Positions 46,653-55,272 are shown, counted from the first letter of the stretch. The stretch: DNA of 64,000 nucleotides from Neoechinorhynchus agilis (GCA_051530055.1 CM121341.1:15066001-15130000), one strand, 5' to 3'. The notes: generated by a model from the letters alone, not told the origin. Numbers and translations: made by a program.

Positions 46653-47555
46653 TCAAGCACGGGCCTCAACGTGTAAACTACATCGTTCCTCTGAGTGATA
46701 AAATGTCCTGATCCAAACTGACCCTCGTGCGAATCTTAGGACAAGAACAGTGCCTCCTGATCGAATATTAGCGATGTCCGTTTGTCTACTTGGTATCCGA
46801 GCCAAATTTTCCCTCAGAAACCGATTTGCTGCCTCTAGATAATTCCTCATGGACGAATACCTTTCGCCGTGTTTCGCGTAATGAAAAGCTAGATCAATGG
46901 TCGCTTCGAAGTTCAGAAGGGCATCCCCAAGTAACCCTTTTCGTATACCCTGCAAATCTCCATAATAACCCGAGTGACTATTTTGTTCATTTGCCATTGC
47001 AAAATACTCGTCTGCCATACGGTGAAGGTCACTTTGATTGAATTGTACATAATCGGTACATGGCGGATAATACCTCCGAGCTCCCCTTATGACCTCAAAC
47101 AGCTCACTATTATGTAAAGTAGAATTTTGGGCTGATCCATATTCGGCGATGATATCTCGACGACGGGATAGAGCTATAATCATTTGATACGCAGCGCTGA
47201 ATCGATATCGATCTTTAATACTTCGATCACTACTATAACTAAAGTTCGTCGCCCAAGAAACAGCAGCCCGAATCACGGTTGGGCTTGAACCAATAGTAAC
47301 ATCAATCAATTTCGATGCAAGATCGTCCAACTCATTCTGATCACACGTTCGACACGACTTCGCGTGGAGTTCGGAAAAGTTGAATCCGGTTAGCCGTGAA
47401 AAGGTTTGTACATTCGATGGATTTTCAACAGTCGTTAAGTTTAAGCGTCGGTGTGAAGTGCTAAGAACGTCCAAACTGAAATGTAGAATAAAGCCAACCA
47501 ATACAGAAAATATTACAACACAGACGAAGAGCCACTTCAGAGTTGTGTGTCTCAT
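46653..47555 (-). CDS. type II membrane glycoprotein, unknown function
   Basis: Intact 300-aa single-exon frame. A short basic cytosolic tail (MRHTTLK) precedes one membrane segment at residues about 8-28 (WLFVCVVIFSVLVGFILHFS). The remaining 270 residues contain five N-glycosylation sequons (NLT, NFS, NFS, NST, NQS) and a CRTC pair, so the domain is likely lumenal or extracellular. The helical, aromatic-rich body (DRYRFSAAYQMIIALSRRRD, YYPPCTDYVQF) has no family I recognise. A Golgi enzyme or receptor-like protein would fit the topology. The region 46331-46652 shows nothing. Confidence 0.6.
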   Translation of the reverse strand: MRHTTLKWLFVCVVIFSVLVGFILHFSLDVLSTSHRRLNLTTVENPSNVQTFSRLTGFNFSELHAKSCRTCDQNELDDLASKLIDVTIGSSPTVIRAAVSWATNFSYSSDRSIKDRYRFSAAYQMIIALSRRRDIIAEYGSAQNSTLHNSELFEVIRGARRYYPPCTDYVQFNQSDLHRMADEYFAMANEQNSHSGYYGDLQGIRKGLLGDALLNFEATIDLAFHYAKHGERYSSMRNYLEAANRFLRENLARIPSRQTDIANIRSGGTVLVLRFARGSVWIRTFYHSEERCSLHVEARA

Positions 47556-47749
47556 TTCTTTGCAAAGACGACACAGTTGCGCTACAAAAATTTTGGTGAT
47601 TTGTCAAGAAAGTGAAATGCTTTTGACCTGTAGAGATTTTATCTTTCTTTGCTTGGATACTATAAGCTGACGACGATTAGGGGTTGTTCCGTCAAAGAAC
47701 GTGAAAAAAGCTTCTCTTCTTTTTATTGTATGCAAAGTGTTAAATTTGA

Positions 47750-47990
47750 ATTGTGGTGATCACCGAATGGAAAATATTAGATTGAAACATTTCAAATGAG
47801 AAAAGATATTAGTTATTTTGTAAGGCTCGGGAACGCCGGATCGCCCGAGGTTCGAGAATAGTATGCCGGTCCCTTCGTTTATGTGGCGTTTTGCCTAACA
47901 CGTCAATGGTCGATAGCACCTTAAGCTAAAGTTTTGTTTCTTTCCATTGTGTTGTACGCCGTTTTTTAAGGCTTTACTCCTCGACAAAAT
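47750..47990 (-). repeat. dispersed repeat, inverted copy
   Basis: The reverse complement matches 38750-39000 inside the WRAP53 intron over about 235 bp (AAAGCCTTAAAAAACGGCGT, then GTGATCACCACA at the other end). Confidence 0.7.
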
Positions 47991-48039
47991 GCGTGTTATC
48001 ATCGGATTGTGTTTTTTGGTAAATGCTGGGGTTCACCGA

Positions 48040-48200
48040 ACATTAGGCGATCCGACGTTCCAGAGCCTTACAAAACAACAACAACAAAAAATTAGATGAC
48101 TGATGAGGCGAAGCTTCCTCTTATCCAGTGATCACCACATCAAAACTCTATCATTCCGAAGGATTCTCTCTCGATGAGTGTTGAATTTGTTTGACTCACA
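48040..48200 (+). repeat. dispersed repeat, partial direct copy
   Basis: GGCGATCCGACGTTCCAGAG with CCTTACAAAACAAC, then GATGACTGATGAGGCGAAGC and TTCCTC, then AGTGATCACCACATC match the family seen at 38750-39060. Together with the opposite copy at 47750-47990 it forms a loose inverted pair upstream of SSU72. Confidence 0.6.
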
Positions 48201-48299
48201 GAGTTCAACTGGATAACGACGAAATTTTATCTCTTAACTTGTACTAATATGAAAATTACGTTTTACAAAATAATCATTTGGACCGTATACCGTTCTACT

Positions 48300-48305
48300 T
48301 TCTAG
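48300..48305 (+). promoter_or_regulatory. splice acceptor abutting the SSU72 ATG
   Basis: TACTTTCTAG ends at the start codon, with no coding exon upstream. It suggests trans-splicing onto a zero-length 5' UTR. Confidence 0.5.
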
Positions 48306-50249
48306 ATGGCGAAACTTCGATTCGCCATCGTCTGCTCAAACAATCAGAATCGTAGTATGGAAGCGCATAATTATATGCGCACAAAAGGATTCAATGTCCG
48401 TTCGTTTGGAACTGGAAAACGGGTACGGTTGCCCGGTCTTTCAGCAGAAAAACCTAACATCTTTTCATTCGATGTCTCCTATGAATCAATGTATCAAAGG
48501 CTTTCAGTGAAAGATAAATACTTGTGAGTTTGCACAAACGCTTTCAGTTGAATTAAATGATACAGGAAGACTTGTTTAAATTTAGTTTTCACTATTTATT
48601 GCTATTTTCAGTCTATTTCAGGGCTCATGGGACCACATCGGGACACGATCGTTTTAGTTTTAGTAAAAGGTTGCTCCGATTAACCGAATTTGACTGTATA
48701 TTACGATCATTTAAATACATTTGTTTCGGTTATTTGGAATTTGATCCTAATATCGGGTTGGCCCTATTAACCGCATTTGACTGCATTTAAAATTGATTCT
48801 CATATTAACCCAAATATCATATATCATTGTCCTCGGGGTAAATTTGATTGCGAAATATTTCTCAAATAAATAAATGAGAACGATAACGTCTGGGGCAGGA
48901 TTCGCCAACGTGCAATTAACTCAAATTTTCGATTTTATAGTAAAAACTTCTTTTTGAAGCTTTTTAGATTTCTCAACTACGAAACTAACTTCCAGCGCGT
49001 AAAAGAAGAAATAGCTTAATTGTTGGTTAAATAGTTCGCTACTACCGTCAATCATTGTGTAGAATATTTAATCGCAATAAAATTTCGAAAATCCTAATCA
49101 CTCATGCTGATCAAATTCAATTCGTTTTAAGCCTAGAAACGAAAGATTAACAAGTTTCATCTTCTCCTACTACAAAATAGTTATACACAAAATGGTGTGC
49201 TGAATATGCTTGAGAGAAATGCAAGGATTAAGAAAAAACCCGAAAAGTATCAAAATTGTCCAGATAACTTTGACATACTATTTACAGTCGAAGAGAGAAT
49301 ATTTGATACTGTTTTAGAATGTAAGTACCTTTAGTCTTAGTCGTAAAATATTTCAGCCTATACAATTCAGCCAAGATTAAAGGTGATCTTGTATCGATCG
49401 AGGGATGGACTCACGTGATTAATATTCCTATTGAAGATAATCATGAGGATGCCACATTTGGCGCATGTACATTAGCTTACTGATTTTGGAGGCTTCAGGG
49501 TTGTGCATTTGCTACTATTAGGTTTAATCTTATGGTTTTTAAAGTGACACAAATATCTAGCAGTTAGAAGGCCGGAAAGCGCTGAATTCTATTCTGTTGG
49601 CGTGATTCCAGCGTTTGCACTATCAGCGCAATCCTAGTCACTTTTTGTGTGAAATAATTTGGAAATGACAGTTTTTCATTCAGTAATTTTTTAACAATTT
49701 TATTCTAGTCGACGCTGCATTAATCACGACCCAACACGCCACCCCTCGTGCCCATGATGCTGGCGGTGTTCTTACGCTGAACTGCCATGTTTATCCTCTT
49801 AAGAAGGCCTTAGTCCTCTGGTCATTTCCCTTATTTGAGAACCAAATTCGTCGCTTAGTTTAAGGGCCGAATCGCCGAGTCTCAGAAATTGCACGAAATC
49901 GTGGTCTTTTCCGCCGCGGACGCTGCACCTTCCGGCTCCGAGTTGGTGTTATTTTGATTGCTAAACCTATGAAGAAATTATTATTTCCTAATCTAAGGGA
50001 CGATATCTTGCACATTTACTCAAAAGTGAAACAACATAAACGTGCAATTTTGCCGAAAATCACAGCTGTTATTCACGAATGCTCTAAGTTGAATAAATCA
50101 AACTCTAAATCTTCAAAATCAGCGACATATCTGAGTTGGCAGAACAATTGGAACAAACAGACAATCTGGATGACGACGCCTCTATGATCATTGAGGAATT
50201 CGAAAAGCGATTAGAAAGGCCAGTGTTGCACGCTCTAATGTTTTACTAA
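48306..50249 (+). CDS. SSU72: RNA polymerase II CTD phosphatase SSU72
   Basis: Phosphatase that removes Ser5 phosphate from the RNA polymerase II tail and works with the cleavage/polyadenylation machinery. Exons: 48306-48523, 49181-49320, about 49357-49479 and 50123-50249, about 202 aa (human 194). The catalytic CX5R loop is CSNNQNRS near residue 10; then MEAHNYM, VRSFGTG, YTQNGVLNMLERN, DILFTVEERIFDTV, INIPIEDNHEDATFGA and the C-terminal EEFEKR..RPVLHALMFY. Intron 1 is GT-AG. The 36-nt second intron (GTAAGT..TTTCAG) leaves the frame one base short, so a boundary or base is off. Intron 3 (about 49480-50122) lacks GT-AG and has inverted-repeat ends. The ATG directly follows TTTCTAG. Confidence 0.9.
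49480..50122 (+). other. non-canonical intron of SSU72 with inverted-repeat ends
   Basis: The left end CTGATTTTGGAGGCTTC and right end TAAATCTTCAAAATCAG are complementary over 11 of the outer 12 bases (CTGATTTTGrAG). The codons before it (ACTLAY) are followed at once by an in-frame TGA, and no GT donor precedes that stop. The interior at about 49681-49876 is homologous to the NMD3 non-canonical intron, with an extra segment of about 45 bp. Confidence 0.7.
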
Positions 50250-50268
50250 ATTTAGAGATGTAAGTTGG

Positions 50269-51161
50269 TTAATAGTAAGGTCTTCGTGGATTATTGAGTG
50301 GATTCGGCCTGAACTTATAAGCGAGCATCATTCTTTTACGATACATTGAATATTGATCGTCATCCCGATCTTCTTTTGATCTCAATCCACTTCTAGGTTC
50401 TCTACTAATTACCGATATCGGTTCAACGTATCCATGCTCTTGCTTTCCAAGTCCACTCCCATCCTTCCATCCCATTTTCAATAACATTCGAAACCCAATG
50501 TTTTCCACTTGAAGTTTGAATTCCTGATAATCAGTTTTCTCGGGCTCTTTTCCATTTTCAAGCATATTGAACGTCGAGAGGAAACGTGGAAGTTCGTGCG
50601 ATGGTAAAAAGTCGCCAATGTGATGTTTGCCTTCTCCGACTTCCGTTAGCTTTTGGGCATATTTTCTCGTCGCTTCCATTTCTGCTTTACGGACCTTGTG
50701 CTCCCATGTTTCGGCTTTTTCAATTCCATCCAATAAATTTAATGTTCAACCGAACCGAAATAGAAGCAATTTAAAGTTGTGATTTCAAAACAAACTTCCC
50801 CGCCCCGTCAGTTCGACTAGTTGATTCATTCATCCTTTTTCCAATGCTTTCTATCGATCGCTCTCATTTTGTTTGCAATTTTATCAATATCGCGTCGTTT
50901 AGCCATCATCACCTCATATAATCGTTGCAGTTCTCGTTGCTCACGAGCCTCTTCTTTCTGTTTTTGAATTGCTACTAAACTTGAAACTCGAGAATTGATC
51001 AAATCGGCAACCCTTCGAGCTTTTTCTTGAGATTCCAAAATTATAAAATCTCTCTCAGTGGCATCGTCTACTTTAGCTTTTTTTAGCTGATCGGAGTGAG
51101 TATATTGGAAACATCGTCTTGATTGATTTTGCATGGACTCTTTCAATGATTCAGAATTCAT
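50269..51161 (-). CDS. SUGP1-like G-patch splicing protein, short form
   Basis: Exons 51161-50829 and 50733-50269 (minus) give 265 aa. The first holds EEAREQRELQRLYEVMMAKR, like the QQEMQQMYDMIMQHKR helix of SUGP1. The second has ETWEHKVRKAEMEATRKYAQ, GKHHIGDFLPSHEL, the G-patch start ENIGFRMLLKMGWKDGSGLG and the invariant C-terminus RKRMMLAYKFRPNPLNNPRR ending PYY. SUGP1 activates the helicase DHX15 through its G-patch during branch-site choice. Both SURP domains of human SUGP1 (645 aa) are missing, so this is a shortened paralogue or the 5' exons lie elsewhere. The 95-nt intron has no GT-AG (a TGA follows KKDE directly) and shows pairing ends TCAAC/GTTGA. SSU72 ends 20 nt away on the other strand. 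Confidence 0.8.
50734..50828 (-). other. 95-nt non-canonical intron of the SUGP1-like gene
   Basis: The minus-strand exon ends GATGAA and the insert begins TGAATCAACTAGTCGAAC; it ends TTCGGTTCGGTTGAACATTA then AATTTA before TTGGATGGA. TCAAC near the left end pairs with GTTGA near the right end, and CGAAC with GTTCG just inside. There is no GT before the in-frame stop and no AG before the downstream exon. Homology KKDE|LDGIEKAETWEH fixes the position. Confidence 0.6.
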
Positions 51162-51793
51162 TCGAGAGAAAAAGATCTAAAACACTCAGCTCATTTTTCA
51201 ATAGAACTAAATTTGTCCATATGCTTCAAAATAAAACTGTTTTTTGAAAAACCCATCTAAAATGCTTCGATATTTTGTTTGGATGCCACTGATGCTCCTG
51301 TGTGCGAAGTTCTCATGAATAGAGGATTGAAACACCTTTTCGAGCCATCTAAATCGAATGCTAAATTTAAACTCGTATTTGAACAAAATGCGAAACCCGC
51401 GAGAACAGTTGAATTTAAAGCGAAATATCAGCAGTATCGGATGAAAGAACACGAGCGAAACTTCCGATGTTTCTCGAATCTTGAGACACGCCTCGTTTTC
51501 AACTATGCTTGCGTAATCTGTGTTTGCGAATATCTTCCGTAACGAATCACGCTACGAAGCACTACTTCGCATCATTTGTTTTGTCTTTATTAAAGAGTTC
51601 GGGCTACTTTCGAGCCACGATTTACATATTTGGAATTAACATTGAAGAGCGCTGAGTGATGTAATTTCGGCTCTCTAGCGTGATTTTTTCGAACTAAGAT
51701 ATTTTATGTAACAAAAGCGAACAAACTCCATTTGAAATAAAGAGGGCGCTTTTTTGGGTGAAATTTCGAACGCAAAATGCGTGTTTCTAGATA
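51162..51793. other. divergent intergenic region with a doubtful small frame
   Basis: A plus-strand frame at 51282-51542 (EVLMNRGLKHLFEPSKSNAK and on, about 86 aa, no clear ATG start) has protein-like composition in its first 60 residues. I see no homology and no good start, so it is not called as a gene. Confidence 0.35.
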
Positions 51794-52222
51794 ATGAACA
51801 CACTCATAGTGCCCATAAGAAATATCTCATTCCACACTTGGGCCAAACGGAATTTTGTCAGGCTATTTAACGATAAAATGGGAAAACTTAACTGCGATAT
51901 GTTCACTGCTAAGCCCACTTACGTTGCAGAAGTTCTCAAACATTGTCGAAGATTGGATACAGGTCAATGGATCCGACCGCGACTTGACCGAGACAAGCCG
52001 TTTCAGTACAAAACTGATAATGAAATAAAAGAGGCCGAGGACCATATCTTTTGCACAAAAGAAGAAAGCGAATATCTTGACAATCTCGTGACGGATTTTT
52101 TCAAAACAAAGCGGCATTATGTCGATAAGAAATATACAATATACGATCCGTACCAAAAAAGATGGCATTTAAAGGAAAGCCGTTTAGTGAGCACGAGACG
52201 TTCTCCTTTTTATCCGTGTTAA
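51794..52222 (+). CDS. small basic protein, possibly mitochondrial
   Basis: 142-aa single-exon frame; the ATG is 3 nt after GTTTCTAG. The N-terminus MNTLIVPIRNISFHTWAKRN is basic, amphipathic and free of acid residues for 25 positions, as in mitochondrial targeting peptides. The body is charged and aromatic (CRRLDTGQWIRPRLDRDKPF, FKTKRHYVDKKYTIYDPYQK). Size and charge would suit a mitochondrial ribosomal or respiratory accessory protein, but I do not recognise the family. Confidence 0.6.
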   Translation: MNTLIVPIRNISFHTWAKRNFVRLFNDKMGKLNCDMFTAKPTYVAEVLKHCRRLDTGQWIRPRLDRDKPFQYKTDNEIKEAEDHIFCTKEESEYLDNLVTDFFKTKRHYVDKKYTIYDPYQKRWHLKESRLVSTRRSPFYPC

Positions 52223-52611
52223 TCGAAAACTTAGTTCTTTGTTAAAGGTCTCAAGAGCTCTTCAATAAGTTTCGCACTGGTGCACCGAAATACTGTCATT
52301 CTATCTGGCAAAATTCAATGATTTAATCGATTAAGGTGTGTGTGCATATCAAGCTCTTGCATTATTGTTTTCAAGGGGAACGATATCTTCTCTTTATAAA
52401 TAATTATACAACTCCAAGGATTTAATTGACTAATTTATTACCGATATTTCGCGTCTTACAATTCCGAAATTTTTCCAAACTTTGTCATTGCTTTAGCTGA
52501 AATATCAATGATAAATTAGTCAATTTAAATCAGAGAGGTGGTATAACAAATTTTCATTTAAGAATATACCAAATATCACCGGCATAACAAAACGAAAAAT
52601 TATCTTTCCAG

Positions 52612-52957
52612 TGATCTGAGAACACGTAAAGCAACGAGAAAAAATTACAGGTATAAAAATGCTGTGCTACGTCCAGTAGCGTTGCATATTGGACGAACAA
52701 GAATAATGATTAAAAAGCTGAATTCTGCACAACAAATTCTTACATCAATAATAACGGAAAAACCTGGACATCTACATCCAAACGCAGATTCTCCTGACAG
52801 ATTGATTTTAAAACATTTTCTCTATAATTTTTAAATTAATAAAATATTCAGACGCAGCGAATCAGCGTGGAGCCATCAAGGAAGCTGCGGAACAATCATC
52901 ACGACAGTCGCAAAATTCGACGAAAAGGCGGAATTTGTGAACGAAAAGCAAATGTAA
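52612..52957 (+). CDS. possible two-exon 3' end of an unidentified gene
   Basis: An acceptor TTATCTTTCCAG at 52600-52611 opens a frame SDLRTRKATRKNYRYKNAVL with RPVALHIGRTRIM and on to about 52800. A second piece starts after TATTCAG at 52851 and stays open to TAA at 52955-52957. Between them, 52801-52851 has no GT; its ends ATTGATTTTAAAA and TTTTTAAATTAAT could pair, as in the other odd introns here. The reading frame of the second piece is not fixed by homology. The upstream exon was not found. A 198-bp satellite starts immediately after the stop. Confidence 0.35.
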
Positions 52958-52958
52958 C

Positions 52959-53833
52959 GCGGCCAAGTAGCCCGGCATTAAGACCAGTCTGATATCTGAT
53001 GCAAATTCTAAAGAAACGAAACTTATACCGTCCTGCATTGGAACAAAGGACGCGTTCGTGCAATCGTACCAGTCGATTACGCGGACAAAAAGATCGCGTC
53101 CCGATGCGGTTCAATTAAGCCATCAATCGACCGCATTTAAAGACTAAAATTGTTCATGCGGTAGAGTAGCCGGGCATTAAGACCAGCCGGATATCCGGAG
53201 CAAATTCTCACGAAACGGAACTTACACCGTCCTTCGTTGGAACAAAGGACGAGTTCGTGGATTGTTCTAATCGATTACGCGGACAAAAAGATCGCGTCCC
53301 GATGCGGTTCGATTAACCCATGAATCTACCGTATTTAAAGACTAAAATTGTTCATGCGTTCAAGCAACCGGGCATCAAGACCAGCCGGATACCTGGAGCA
53401 AATTCTCGAGAACGAAACTTACACCGTCCTGCATTAGAACAAATTACACGTTCGTGCAATCGCACTAGTCGATTACGCGGACAAAACGACCGCGTCCCGA
53501 TGCGGTTCGATTAACCCATCAATCGACCGTATTTAAAGGCTAAAATTATTCATGCGGTCAAGTAACCGGCTATTAAGACCAGCCGGATATCTGGACCAAA
53601 TTCTCAAAATACGAAACATATACCGTGGTGGTTTGGAACAAAGAACGGGTTCGTTTTATCGTATTTGTCAAAAGATAGCGTCCCGGTGCGGTTCGATTAA
53701 CCCAAGACTAAAATTGTTCATGCGGTCAAGTACCCGGGCATCAAGACCAGCCGGATATCTCTACCAAATTCTCAAGAAACGAAACTTACACCGTCCTGCA
53801 TTGGAACAAAGGACACGTTCGTTTAATCGTAGA
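52959..53833 (+). repeat. 198-bp satellite, about 4.5 copies
   Basis: Units start at about 52962, 53161, 53359, 53557 and 53725, each from CAAGTARCCGGGCATYAAGA through GATTACGCGGACAAAA and GACTAAAATTGTTCATGCG. Spacing is 198-199 bp for the first three intervals; the fourth unit is about 30 bp short and the last is partial. Units differ by scattered changes, so it is an aged local array. Open frames inside it are by-products. Confidence 0.9.
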
Positions 53834-54166
53834 CGACGGTATTTGATTCACTGGGACGTTTTTGCGGTGTCCGTGGTAAACTACTGGGTACAATATCTTT
53901 ACTTCATGCTAGAATCGGACTTTTTTCTTTTAATCCAAAATATATAATGTTCGAGATGAAAAATTGAACACAGACTACGGTGAAAAAATTAAATCGCCGC
54001 ACAAAATGAAGGCATATAGCTTAATATTTATACGTTTCCGCTTTCGTTATCGGACGACGACATTATTTTGCTCGCAGTTTCATTTGACATAATTTATAGG
54101 CACAAAAACCACCGATTCGAAAGTCGTTCGCTGATTAGTCTTCATCGAACGGTACTCGAGGTTGCA

Positions 54167-54964
54167 CTATCTACAATGCTTCACAATCGCATGAATTCCT
54201 TGGCCGAAAAGGACTCGTCGTTTCCGCTTTAAAGCAATTTCACATTCCTTATCCGAACAGGAGTTCGAAGTGAGGTCTTTTTCATTTGAGGGTTCAAGTG
54301 ACCGTTTCCTGGATACCAGAGGTTCTTTATCCAAACGACTCTTGTGCTCTGCTTTTGCACGGTCAATAATAGACCTTCGGCATTGTGCTAGATCGGTCCA
54401 TTTTTTGATCGCTTCACAGATTTCCGAATCACTCGAGTACGAGTTCTCTGGAGCTGTAGCCAAGATTTCAATCTTTGGAACTTGAACAGTTTCAAATATG
54501 GGAAATCTGTCCCAATCACTGTGTTTGCCCATGTCGTGGCGATCGTACCACTTTCGAAACACTTTTTTCATTGCTGTTGCACAATTGAACCCACTGGTGA
54601 ACTTGGTGACTCGATGAGTGTATGGACAATGCGAATCAACGCATTTCTTATTGCGGGCTTCGGCTGGACATCGCGTAGAGAAGAAGCGATCGTAGTTGTG
54701 TCGAAGAGGACAGTTCCGGTTGAAGCAAACTCCTTTGCGAAACCCTGGACAAATCTGACGACCGCGAGTATCCGGTTCATGTCTATAATAACACGCCTGA
54801 CCATATCGACAATTCTGATAGTTTTGATGATAATAACAATCGATTAGAAATTTGGGATATGTGATGTATTCACCACTATAATGTTGAGCAAATAGCGAAT
54901 CGTAAGGGAATATCGAGTCAAAGTCCTGTCCTTCGCCCTTGTCCAGCCATGTGCCGTAGTTCAT
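54167..54964 (-). CDS. CCCH zinc-finger protein
   Basis: 265-aa single-exon frame. Three tandem CCCH-type fingers lie at residues about 42-118: CYYHQNYQNCRYGQACYYRH, then CPGFRKGVCFNRNCPLRH, then CPAEARNKKCVDSHCPYTH, all with C-x(7-9)-C-x(4-5)-C-x3-H spacing. Such fingers bind single-stranded RNA, so a role in mRNA processing or turnover is likely. The C-terminal half is charged and low in complexity, with a basic KRKRRVLF cluster that could be a nuclear signal. The ATG directly follows GTAGCTTTAG, 83 nt after the stop of the small gene upstream on the same strand, so both may form one operon. I cannot name the orthologue. Confidence 0.75.
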   Translation of the reverse strand: MNYGTWLDKGEGQDFDSIFPYDSLFAQHYSGEYITYPKFLIDCYYHQNYQNCRYGQACYYRHEPDTRGRQICPGFRKGVCFNRNCPLRHNYDRFFSTRCPAEARNKKCVDSHCPYTHRVTKFTSGFNCATAMKKVFRKWYDRHDMGKHSDWDRFPIFETVQVPKIEILATAPENSYSSDSEICEAIKKWTDLAQCRRSIIDRAKAEHKSRLDKEPLVSRKRSLEPSNEKDLTSNSCSDKECEIALKRKRRVLFGQGIHAIVKHCR

Positions 54965-54970
54965 CTAAAG
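54965..54970 (-). promoter_or_regulatory. likely trans-splice acceptor for the CCCH gene
   Basis: On the minus strand GTGTAGCTTTAG ends at the ATG, in an 83-nt gap after the preceding gene's stop. Confidence 0.5.
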
Positions 54971-55047
54971 CTACACAAATGACTAAAATGTGAGAGAACG
55001 AAGCACAAAGGATCGAGGTGCGATCATCATCAACGATCTTGAACGTG

Positions 55048-55272
55048 TTAACGGTATCCGAGAATGTCGGATCTCCTCGTGTAACCTACATTGGATTCTT
55101 CCCGATCGTTTAATAATGACGTTTTTATCCCTCCCAAAACAAATTGTTGTATACGAGTACTTGATCTGAGTTTTACTATCTCTTCTGAATTAAAAGGCGA
55201 TTCTAAATCCTGAAAAAAAACGGAATTGCGGTCGACGAAGCTTAAATTCGTCATAAAACTTACAGGATTCAT
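55048..55272 (-). CDS. 56-aa protein, two exons, unknown function
   Basis: Exon 1 55272-55264 encodes only MNP; a clean 54-nt GT-AG intron (GTAAGT..TTTTTTTTCAG) joins it to exon 2 55209-55048, giving MNPDLESPFNSEEIVKLRSS and on to RRSDILGYR. The peptide is hydrophilic, without signal or membrane segment. Good splice sites and the tight spacing to the CCCH gene argue that it is real. An unspliced 74-codon reading is also open, so the intron is an inference. Confidence 0.5.
   Translation of the reverse strand: MNPVSFMTNLSFVDRNSVFFQDLESPFNSEEIVKLRSSTRIQQFVLGGIKTSLLNDREESNVGYTRRSDILGYR

Noticed and set aside
48096-48125. CTGATGAGGCGAAGC resembling a hammerhead core in the dispersed repeat
   Set aside because: No stem II between CTGATGAG and CGAA, and other copies have CTGATTAG; not a ribozyme.
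49954-50187. 77-codon frame inside the SSU72 odd intron as an intron-encoded protein
   Set aside because: Low-complexity Lys/Ser/Asn, no domain, and it runs into the SSU72 exon in another frame.
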